The notes under the pieces were generated by a model. That model saw only the letters and a program-made list of their open reading frames with translations, did not search any database and was not told the origin of the DNA. A stretch of 5,669 nt of DNA from an uncultured Fusobacteriaceae bacterium (GTDB lineage: Bacteria > Fusobacteriota > Fusobacteriia > Fusobacteriales > Fusobacteriaceae), in assembly GCA_947072715.1 (NCBI GenBank), contig CAMTJB010000082.1, positions 1 to 5,669 of the forward strand. Direction: 5' to 3'. Below, piece by piece: positions 1-5,603 of the stretch (position 1 is its first letter; every line of letters starts with the position of its first letter). A program made the translations under genes and the position numbers.

Positions 1-23
1 GACATTATCATTTTTTATTCACA

Positions 24-39
24 AAAAATAATTATTTTT
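24..39. repeat. 16-bp perfect A/T palindrome upstream of the promoter
   Basis: AAAAATAATTATTTTT reads the same on both strands. It lies 11 bp upstream of the -35 hexamer and is followed by an A-tract (42-50). It could be an UP-element-like A/T region that stimulates RNA polymerase or a regulator site. In DNA this A/T-rich, short palindromes also arise by chance, so the role is uncertain. Confidence 0.35.
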
Positions 40-50
40 ATAAAAAAAAA

Positions 51-80
51 TTGACATATGAGTGACAAACATAGTATACT
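51..80 (+). promoter_or_regulatory. Sigma-70 type promoter of the transporter operon
   Basis: A perfect -35 hexamer TTGACA (51-56) is followed after 18 bp by TATACT (75-80), which matches the -10 consensus at five of six positions. The -10 sits inside the 8-bp palindrome AGTATACT (73-80). Transcription should start near 86-88, giving a leader of about 100 nt before the first gene. The A/T-rich run just upstream (24-50) resembles an UP element. TGACA occurs twice 11 bp apart (52-56 and 63-67), about one helical turn, which could suit a regulator, but this is weak evidence. This is the only convincing promoter found for the five genes. Confidence 0.75.
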
Positions 81-86
81 CTTAAA

Positions 87-189
87 AATGATTTTATAAA
101 ATAAATTATTAAATATATTTTAATATATATAATGTATTGTTTGTTGTTGTTTTTATAAATTACAAATTTGAAAAACTGGGGGGCTTTTT
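87..189 (+). other. Untranslated A/T-rich leader of the operon
   Basis: The predicted 5' leader has almost no G or C until the ribosome-binding site. It contains a 12-bp perfect palindrome ATTTTATAAAAT (91-102) just after the predicted start, alternating AT runs around 110-132, and a TTG-rich stretch (137-149) followed by five T. I see no GC-rich stems, no intrinsic terminator and no recognisable riboswitch core, and no open frame with its own Shine-Dalgarno. The weak A/T stems could form only marginal structures. Confidence 0.45.
178..183 (+). promoter_or_regulatory. Ribosome-binding site of the binding-protein gene, all-G
   Basis: A run of six G stands 6 nt before the ATG at 190 and is the only purine cluster suitable for initiation. 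It can pair with the CCUCC end of 16S rRNA using a G-U pair. The surrounding ten bases TGGGGGGCTT (177-186) match TGGGAGGCTT before the ATPase gene at nine of ten positions, at exactly the same distance from the start codon. Confidence 0.7.
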
Positions 190-1371
190 ATGAAAAAAAT
201 TATATTAGCAGTATTTATGTTATTATTTTCTATTTTTAGTTTTGGAAAAGAAGAGTACCATATCGGTGTGGTAACAGGAACAGTATCACAATCAGAAGAT
301 GGTCTTAGAGCAGCAGAAGAATTAATAAAAATTTATGGGGAGTCTGGAAGTAAAAATGGAAAAATAGTTCATGTTACTTATCCAGATAATTTTATGCAAG
401 AAATGGAGACAACTATTTCTCAAATTTCAGGACTTGCAAATGATCCTAAAATGAAAGCTATAGTAGTAGTAGAAGCAATTCCAGGTACTGTTGAAGCTTT
501 TAGAAAAGTGAGAGAGAAAAGAGAAGATATTCTTTTAATTGCCAATTCTCCCCATGAAGATCCAGAGATGATAGCAGATGTTTCAGATTTAGTAACAAAT
601 CCAGATAATATTGCAAGGGGATATTTAATTGTTAAAGCTGCTCAAAAAATGGGAGCTAAAAAGTTTATGCACATATCTTTTCCTAGACACATGAGTTATG
701 AACTTTTATCTAAAAGAAGAGATATAATGAAAGTAGCTGCAAAAGATTTAGGTATGGAATTTATTGATATGACTGTTCCTGACCCTGTAAGTGATGTGGG
801 AGTGGCAGGAGCACAACAATTTATATTGGAGCAAGTTCCAACTTGGTTAAAAAAATATGGTAAAGAGACAGCTTTCTTTGCAACAAATGATGCTCAGACT
901 GAACCATTATTAAAAAGAATAGCTGAGGAGGGTGGATATTTTGTAGAGGCAGACTTACCTTCACCTACAATGGGATATCCAGGAGCATTGGGAATAAAAT
1001 TTACAGAGGATGAAAAGGGAAATTGGCCAAAAATATTAGCTAAAGTTGAAAAAAGTGTAATAGAAAAAGGTGGAAGTAAAAGAATGGGAACATGGGCTTA
1101 TTCATATAATTTTGCTAGTAGTTTAGCTTTAGTTGATCAAGCTATAATGTCAATTGAAAAAGGAATAGATATTACAGATGCAAAAGCATTAATTGGTAAT
1201 TTTGAGAAGCATACTCCAGGTGCAGGATGGAATAGTACAAAATATAGAGATGTTGATGGAATTGAAAAAGACAATTTTTTCTTAACTTATCAAGATACCT
1301 ATGTATTGGGTCAGGGATATTTAAAAATGACAGAAGAAACTGTCCCTAAAAAATATTTTGATGTGAAATAA
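190..1371 (+). CDS. Periplasmic substrate-binding protein, DUF3798 family
   Basis: This is a 393-residue secreted protein that should capture the ligand for the ABC importer encoded downstream. Residues 1-19 form a Sec signal peptide: KK near the start, a hydrophobic core, and cleavage probably after G19 before KEEYHIG. No cysteine follows the core, so it is not a lipoprotein and should be free in the periplasm. The mature N-terminus (IGVVTGTVSQSEDG, 25-38) is the start I associate with the DUF3798 (PF12683) family, and the length fits it. The rest alternates strands and helices like a type I periplasmic-binding fold. AFFATNDAQTEP (228-239) occupies the place of the ligand-lobe loop of RbsB-like proteins, and an aromatic stretch (TWAYSYN, 301-307) could contribute to a pocket. 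It is the first gene after the promoter, and a hairpin follows it, so it is likely made in excess over the membrane parts. The ligand cannot be read from the sequence. Confidence 0.85.
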   Translation: MKKIILAVFMLLFSIFSFGKEEYHIGVVTGTVSQSEDGLRAAEELIKIYGESGSKNGKIVHVTYPDNFMQEMETTISQISGLANDPKMKAIVVVEAIPGTVEAFRKVREKREDILLIANSPHEDPEMIADVSDLVTNPDNIARGYLIVKAAQKMGAKKFMHISFPRHMSYELLSKRRDIMKVAAKDLGMEFIDMTVPDPVSDVGVAGAQQFILEQVPTWLKKYGKETAFFATNDAQTEPLLKRIAEEGGYFVEADLPSPTMGYPGALGIKFTEDEKGNWPKILAKVEKSVIEKGGSKRMGTWAYSYNFASSLALVDQAIMSIEKGIDITDAKALIGNFEKHTPGAGWNSTKYRDVDGIEKDNFFLTYQDTYVLGQGYLKMTEETVPKKYFDVK

Positions 1372-1400
1372 TTACATATAATAAAAAAATATAGAAAATA

Positions 1401-1420
1401 GGGAGGGGAAATTCCCTCCC
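1401..1420 (+). terminator. Intergenic GC-rich hairpin, likely attenuator or mRNA-end stabiliser
   Basis: GGGAGGG (1401-1407) pairs perfectly with CCCTCCC (1414-1420) around a 6-nt loop, in an otherwise A/T-rich gap between the binding-protein and ATPase genes. The following tract TGTTATTGTT is only moderately T-rich, so full termination is unlikely and read-through into the transporter genes is expected. Such hairpins after binding-protein genes commonly reduce downstream expression or protect the upstream mRNA 3' end. The 3' arm is also complementary to the ATPase Shine-Dalgarno at 1437-1442, and the 5' arm itself looks like a Shine-Dalgarno with no start codon behind it. Confidence 0.65.
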
Positions 1421-1436
1421 TGTTATTGTTAATTGT

Positions 1437-1442
1437 GGGAGG
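1437..1442 (+). promoter_or_regulatory. Ribosome-binding site of the ATPase gene
   Basis: GGGAGG lies 6 nt before the ATG at 1449 and fixes that start. It can pair over 6 bp with 1415-1420, the 3' arm of the preceding hairpin, which would hide it. The hairpin pairing is one base pair longer with a shorter loop, so the site should be free in the default fold. Confidence 0.75.
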
Positions 1443-1448
1443 CTTAAA

Positions 1449-3041
1449 ATGAATGAAATATTACTTAAAATTGAAGGACTTTCTAAATCATTCGGGGATA
1501 ATCAAGTATTAAAAAATATTAATTTAGACATAAAAAAAGGTGAAATTATTGGCTTGGTTGGAGAAAATGGAGCTGGAAAATCAACCTTAATGAAAGCTAT
1601 ATTTGGTATGCCTGTTATTCATGAAACAGGAGGGTACAAAGGGAAAATAATTTTTAATGGATTAGAGACAAATTTTAAAAATCCATTTGATGCCTTGGAA
1701 GTTGGAATTGGAATGGTTCATCAGGAATTTTCTTTAATACCAGGTTTTAATGCCAGTGAGAACATTTTATTAAATCGTGAAGAAACAAAAAAAAGTTATT
1801 TAGAAAATATTTTTGGAGAGAGGATTAGAAAGGTAAATTTTTCTGAAATGGATAAAATAGCAAAAGAAGCTATACTTCATTTAGGAGTAAAGATAGAAGA
1901 GAATACTTTAATAAGTGAAATGCCAGTAGCTCATAAACAGTTTACAGAAATAGCAAGAGAGATAGCTAGAACAAACACTAAATTGTTAGTTTTAGATGAA
2001 CCTACAGCAGTACTTACTGAATCCGAAGCTGAAGTTCTTTTGGATACAATGAAAAAAATATCAAAAGAAGGGATAGCAATTCTTTTTATAACTCATAGAT
2101 TAAATGAAATAATGACAGTTTGTGATAGAGTAGCAGTTTTACGTGACGGTGTCTTAATCAATGAGGTAGAAATAAAAAAAACAGATATAAATAAAATTAC
2201 AGAATGGATGATTGGAAGAAAAATGGAGGAAACTTCTCAATACATAGCTGAGAATAAAAATAAAGAAATAATATTAGATATAAAAAATCTTTGGGTAGAT
2301 ATGCCTGGAGAATTTGTAAAAAATGTAGACTTAAAAATAAGAAAGGGAGAGATATTAGGAATAGGAGGGATGGCAGGGCAGGGAAAAATAGGTATAGCTA
2401 ATGGGATAATGGGCCTTTATACAGCAGGAGGTAATATTAAGTTTAAAGGTCAAAATTTAAAAATAAACTCGCCTATTGATCCTTTGAAACAGGGCTTATT
2501 CTTTGTTTCAGAAGATAGAAAAGGTGTAGGGCTGTTATTAGAAAAGAGTATAGAAGAGAATATAGCCTATCCTTGTATGGAAATTCAAAATAAATTTTTT
2601 AAGAAAATATGTTTTGGAATGATAAATATTATGGATAGTGAAGCCATAACAAAAAATTCTCAAGAATATATAGATAAATTAGAAATAAAATGTGTTAATG
2701 GAAGACAACTAGTAAGTGAATTAAGTGGTGGAAATCAACAAAAAGTATGTTTGGCTAAAGCTTTTTCAATTAATCCAGAAATATTATTTGTTTCAGAACC
2801 AACTAGAGGAATAGATGTTGGAGCTAAAAAACTTGTGTTGGAAACTTTAAAAAAATTCAATAAAGAATCAGGAACTACAATAGTTATAACATCATCTGAA
2901 ATAGAAGAATTAAGATCTCTTTGTGATAGAATAGCAATTGTAACAGAAGGAGAAATAGCTGGAATTTTAAAACCTACCGCTAATCTTATAGATTTTGGAA
3001 AAATGATGGTTGGAGTTTCAAAGGTGGTGGAAAATGACTAA
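1449..3041 (+). CDS. Sugar/nucleoside-type ABC transporter ATP-binding protein, two fused ATPase domains
   Basis: This 530-residue cytoplasmic ATPase should power the importer, and its length is close to RbsA-type proteins (about 500). Domain 1 (about 5-257) has Walker A GENGAGKST (38-46), Q-loop Q92, Walker B LLVLDEPT with D183 and E184, and switch H216. Its signature region is degenerate (MPVAHKQ, 158-164), as is usual in this family. Domain 2 (about 273-525) has the canonical signature LSGGNQQK (425-432), but its Walker A is eroded (AGQGKI, 309-314, lacking the Ser/Thr after K313). Its Walker B reads FVSEPTRGID, with Ser449 where Asp is expected and E450 kept; the switch His is replaced by Ser. 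One competent ATP site, from domain 1 Walker A and the domain 2 signature, is therefore expected. The 3' end overlaps the next gene by 8 nt. Related ATPases serve ribose, xylose, AI-2 and nucleoside importers; the substrate here is unknown. Confidence 0.93.
   Translation: MNEILLKIEGLSKSFGDNQVLKNINLDIKKGEIIGLVGENGAGKSTLMKAIFGMPVIHETGGYKGKIIFNGLETNFKNPFDALEVGIGMVHQEFSLIPGFNASENILLNREETKKSYLENIFGERIRKVNFSEMDKIAKEAILHLGVKIEENTLISEMPVAHKQFTEIAREIARTNTKLLVLDEPTAVLTESEAEVLLDTMKKISKEGIAILFITHRLNEIMTVCDRVAVLRDGVLINEVEIKKTDINKITEWMIGRKMEETSQYIAENKNKEIILDIKNLWVDMPGEFVKNVDLKIRKGEILGIGGMAGQGKIGIANGIMGLYTAGGNIKFKGQNLKINSPIDPLKQGLFFVSEDRKGVGLLLEKSIEENIAYPCMEIQNKFFKKICFGMINIMDSEAITKNSQEYIDKLEIKCVNGRQLVSELSGGNQQKVCLAKAFSINPEILFVSEPTRGIDVGAKKLVLETLKKFNKESGTTIVITSSEIEELRSLCDRIAIVTEGEIAGILKPTANLIDFGKMMVGVSKVVEND
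3022..3027 (+). promoter_or_regulatory. Ribosome-binding site fixing the first permease start at 3034
   Basis: AGGTGG lies inside the end of the ATPase gene and 6 nt before ATG 3034. A TTG at 3010 in the same frame could extend the protein by eight residues (MEFQRWWK), but it has no purine box upstream at a proper distance, and it would put two Trp and a charged tail before a start that already resembles that of the paralogous permease. ATG 3034 is preferred. Confidence 0.7.
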
Positions 3042-4062
3042 TATTAATAAATTTATAGAAAATACAGGTTGGCCAAGAATAATAATTGGATTATTTTTAT
3101 TATCGTTATATATTATAGCTCCTTTTGTGGGAATAGATGTGAGGAATTCTTTTAATGATACCATAATTAGATTTGGAATGAATGCTATTTTAGTTTTATC
3201 TTTAGTTCCTATGATACAGTCAGGAACCGGACTGAATTTTGGTATGCCCTTAGGTGTTGAGGCTGGACTTTTAGGGGCTGTAATAAGTTTAGAAATGGGC
3301 TTAAAAGGACCGCTTGGATTTATAACAGCTATTCTTTTTTCTCTTCCTTTCTCAATAATTTTTGGATGGTCATATGGGAAAATATTGAATAAAGTGAAGG
3401 GTAGTGAGATGATGATAGCTACTTATATTGGATTTTCTTCTGTTGCTATTATGTGTATAATGTGGTTGGTGCTTCCTTTTAAAAGTCAAAATATGATATG
3501 GGCATATGGTGGGGAAGGACTTAGGACTACTATTTCTGTTGAGGAATACTGGCATAGAGTTTTTGAAAAAATGCTAGGACTTGAAAATACACAGTTTCCT
3601 ATTGGAGAGATTATATTCTTTGGATTGCTATCTATATTAGTTTATATATTTTTTAAAACTAAAACTGGGTTAGCTATGAAATCAGTAGGATTAAACAATA
3701 AGTTTTCCAAGGCCACAGGAATTAATATTGATAAGATGAGAACAAAATCAGTTATTATGTCAACTGTTTTAGCGGGAATTGGAATTATTGTATATCAGCA
3801 AAGTTTTGGTTTTATACAACTATATTTGGCACCTTTTTATATGGCTTTTCCAGCTATTGCAGCAATTTTAATAGGAGGAGCTTCAGTTAAAAAAGTAACG
3901 ATTATAAATGTTATGATAGGAACATTTCTTTTTCAGGGGATATTAACAATGACACCAACCGTTATAAATGGTCTTATTGAAGCAGATATGTCTGAAACTA
4001 TTAGAATAATTGTTTCTAATGGTATGATATTATATGCTTTAACTAGAAAGGATGGTGTATAG
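3034..4062 (+). CDS. ABC transporter permease, RbsC-type (BPD_transp_2), first of a pair
   Basis: This is a 342-residue inner-membrane protein, almost entirely hydrophobic segments (the first about 13-33, the last near 320-337), forming half of the transport channel. It fits the BPD_transp_2 (PF02653) family by length and motifs: GLNFG (66-70) after the second membrane segment, the cytoplasmic loop KTKTG...GLNNKFSKATGIN beginning at K208 that should contact the ATPase, STVLAGIG (243-250) and AAILIGGA (276-283). The same motifs occur at almost the same positions in the next gene, so the two are paralogs likely to work as a heterodimer. A longer polar stretch around 160-185 (EEYWHRVFEKM region) is probably an extracytoplasmic loop. 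It overlaps the ATPase gene by 8 nt and ends one base before the next start, indicating tight translational coupling. No defect is seen. Confidence 0.9.
   Translation: MTNINKFIENTGWPRIIIGLFLLSLYIIAPFVGIDVRNSFNDTIIRFGMNAILVLSLVPMIQSGTGLNFGMPLGVEAGLLGAVISLEMGLKGPLGFITAILFSLPFSIIFGWSYGKILNKVKGSEMMIATYIGFSSVAIMCIMWLVLPFKSQNMIWAYGGEGLRTTISVEEYWHRVFEKMLGLENTQFPIGEIIFFGLLSILVYIFFKTKTGLAMKSVGLNNKFSKATGINIDKMRTKSVIMSTVLAGIGIIVYQQSFGFIQLYLAPFYMAFPAIAAILIGGASVKKVTIINVMIGTFLFQGILTMTPTVINGLIEADMSETIRIIVSNGMILYALTRKDGV
4049..4055 (+). promoter_or_regulatory. Ribosome-binding site favouring the second permease start at 4064
   Basis: AGGATGG, within the last codons of the first permease, stands 8 nt before ATG 4064. 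An in-frame ATG at 4052 lies inside this box and so cannot use it. Starting at 4064 gives MNKIKKFILNN, matching the MTNINKFIENT start of the paralog. Confidence 0.65.
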
Positions 4063-4063
4063 G

Positions 4064-5173
4064 ATGAATAAAATTAAAAAATTTATACTAAATAATGTGG
4101 TACCTATAATGATGATAATTATAATAATATTAACAATACCAGTATCAAAAATGTCAACATCATCACTTATCAGTGAAATGATAGATAGGATGTCTAGAAA
4201 TTTATTTTTAGTTCTTTCATTGTTAATACCTATTATAGCTGGAATGGGACTTAATTTTGGGATAATATTGGGTGCTATGGGGGGACAAATAGCACTAATA
4301 CTTATAACAGATTGGAATATAATAGGAGTACAAGGAGTTTTGTTAGCTATGATAATTTCAGTTCCATTAGCAGCTCTTTTAGGATTGTTGGGAGGAGTTG
4401 TTTTAAATAGAGCCAAGGGAAGAGAGATGATAACTTCTATGATATTAGGTCTTTTTATAAATGGTGTTTATCAGATGTTAGTTTTATATGGTATGGGAAA
4501 AATAATTCCAATTTCTAATAAACAAATAATATTATCTAGGGGTTATGGAATAAGGAATGCTATAGATTTAAAAGGAGTTAGAATGTCTATTGACCAAGCG
4601 TGGACATTAAATATAGGTAGCTATAATATACCTTTTCTTACAATATTTTTTCTTGTTCTTGTTTGTATTTTTATTGTATGGTTTAGGAAAACTAAATTGG
4701 GACAAGATATGAGGGCTATAGGACAAGATATGGAGGTTACTAAAGCTGCAGGAATAAATGTAAATAGAACTAGAATAATATCTATTGTAATTTCAACTGT
4801 ATTGGCTGGAATTGGTCAGATTTTATATTTACAGAATGTTGGAACAATGAATACTTATAATTCTCATGAGCAGATAGGAATGTTTTCCATTGCTGCTTTA
4901 TTAATAGGAGGAGCTACTGTTGTAAAGGCTACAATTCCTAATGCATTAACAGGAGTAATATTGTTTCATATGTTATTTATAATATCTCCAAGAGCAGGAA
5001 AAGAACTTATAGGATCAGCTCAAATAGGAGAATATTTTAGAGTATTTATTTCATATGGAATTATAGCTATTGCTCTTGTGCTACATCAGTGGAGACGAGA
5101 TCAAGAAAAAATGGAAGATAGAAAAAAAATGTTAGAAAGACAACTTAATAAGAAGATAGAAGGTGCATTATGA
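4064..5173 (+). CDS. ABC transporter permease, RbsC-type (BPD_transp_2), second of a pair
   Basis: This 369-residue inner-membrane permease is paralogous to the preceding one and should form the other half of the channel. Shared motifs are nearly collinear: GLNFG (62-66), KTKLG...AAGIN from K209, STVLAGIG (244-251) and AALLIGGA (277-284). Multiple hydrophobic segments run from about residue 12 to 340. Unlike its partner it ends in a 29-residue, highly charged tail (about 341-369, starting HQWRRDQEKMEDRKK) that is probably helical and cytoplasmic. Its polar extracytoplasmic region around 145-185 differs fully from that of the partner, as expected if the two contact different faces of the binding protein. 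The start at 4064 is chosen for its Shine-Dalgarno and paralog alignment. It begins one base after the upstream stop, and its TGA overlaps the next ATG by 4 nt. Confidence 0.9.
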   Translation: MNKIKKFILNNVVPIMMIIIIILTIPVSKMSTSSLISEMIDRMSRNLFLVLSLLIPIIAGMGLNFGIILGAMGGQIALILITDWNIIGVQGVLLAMIISVPLAALLGLLGGVVLNRAKGREMITSMILGLFINGVYQMLVLYGMGKIIPISNKQIILSRGYGIRNAIDLKGVRMSIDQAWTLNIGSYNIPFLTIFFLVLVCIFIVWFRKTKLGQDMRAIGQDMEVTKAAGINVNRTRIISIVISTVLAGIGQILYLQNVGTMNTYNSHEQIGMFSIAALLIGGATVVKATIPNALTGVILFHMLFIISPRAGKELIGSAQIGEYFRVFISYGIIAIALVLHQWRRDQEKMEDRKKMLERQLNKKIEGAL

Positions 5174-5547
5174 AAAAAAGTATGAATATTAGTTTATTAT
5201 TTTTATTTTTTTTATGTCTATCTATATATGGAAAACAACATAAAATATTTTTAGAGAATTTCACTATTGAATCAGTAAAAGCACCAAAAGAAATAATTGT
5301 TATTATAGATGATTCTCCTAAACTTATAAAAGTTAAATCGGGAAAAAAAGCAGTAACTTTTGTAAAGGGAAAAAATCATAAAATTGAGATAAACTATACT
5401 TATGAAAATGAAAAAAAAGTTAGAATAGCTGAATTTAGCACACCATTAAACAAAATAATAACTTTAGAATTAGGCTCCTTGGTTGGTGAAAAAGAAAAAT
5501 GGATAAGAGAAGAGGTACCTGTAGCTGATGAAGTAGATAAACAATAA
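5170..5547 (+). CDS. Small secreted protein of unknown function, co-translated with the transporter
   Basis: I do not recognise this 125-residue protein. Residues 1-21 look like a Sec signal peptide (MKKSMN, a Leu/Phe-rich core, cleavage probably after SIYG before KQHK). C16 lies in the core, but the preceding residue is Leu, so there is no lipobox, and the mature product (about 104 residues) should be soluble in the periplasm. It is lysine-rich, has no cysteine after C16, and shows short alternating hydrophobic strands (EIIVIID, AVTFVKG, HKIEINYTYEN, KIITLELG), suggesting a small beta-sheet or Ig-like domain followed by an acidic tail (EEVPVADEVDKQ). AAGG (5160-5163) lies 6 nt before the ATG, which overlaps the permease stop as ATGA. 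This coupling suggests a role with the importer, such as ligand handling or an accessory binding part, but that is inference from position only. Confidence 0.8.
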   Translation: MKKSMNISLLFLFFLCLSIYGKQHKIFLENFTIESVKAPKEIIVIIDDSPKLIKVKSGKKAVTFVKGKNHKIEINYTYENEKKVRIAEFSTPLNKIITLELGSLVGEKEKWIREEVPVADEVDKQ

Positions 5548-5559
5548 AAAAAATAACAA

Positions 5560-5602
5560 AAAAGATAAGAATTATTTTTTAATAAAATAATTCTTATCTT
5601 TT
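5560..5602. terminator. Bidirectional intrinsic terminator, 19-bp perfect stem
   Basis: Bases 5560-5578 pair perfectly with 5584-5602 around a 5-nt loop (core AAGATAAGAATTATTTT). The stem contains only two G-C pairs. On the plus strand it ends in TTTT and continues ATTATTT. On the minus strand it runs into a stronger tail of T runs, the complement of the A-rich stretch 5546-5563. It starts 12 nt after the stop of the small secreted protein gene and ends next to the possible stop of a converging gene, so it probably serves both. Confidence 0.8.
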
Positions 5603-5603
5603 A

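Noticed and set aside
3..11. Minus-strand ATG near the left edge as the start of a divergent gene
   Set aside because: No Shine-Dalgarno is present on the minus strand in front of it, and only a few codons are visible.
1..20. Fur-box-like sequence (ATTATCATTTT) at the left edge
   Set aside because: Only about half of the 19-bp palindrome is matched, it lies far upstream of the -35, and nothing else suggests iron regulation.
1377..1382. TATAAT just after the binding-protein stop, as a second promoter for the ATPase genes
   Set aside because: No -35 hexamer lies 16-18 bp upstream and there is no extended -10. The nearest TTGATG is only 13 bp away, and such hexamers are common by chance in this A/T-rich DNA.
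3010..3033. Upstream TTG start for the first permease
   Set aside because: It has no properly spaced ribosome-binding site, and the extra eight residues are just the ATPase 3' end read in another frame. ATG 3034 has AGGTGG at 6 nt.
3370..3555. Minus-strand open frame of 61 codons inside the first permease
   Set aside because: It is antisense to a clear, motif-supported permease, has no credible ribosome-binding site and has a low-complexity sequence with no family features.
4039..4416. Minus-strand open frame of 125 codons over the start of the second permease
   Set aside because: It contains a run of ten isoleucines that merely mirrors the A/T-rich codons of the first membrane segment of the permease. 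The plus-strand frame has the motifs, the ribosome-binding site and operon spacing.
5170..5235. Lipoprotein signal for the small secreted protein, using C16
   Set aside because: The residue before the cysteine is Leu rather than Gly, Ala or Ser, and a good signal peptidase I site (SIYG/K) follows, so it should be soluble.
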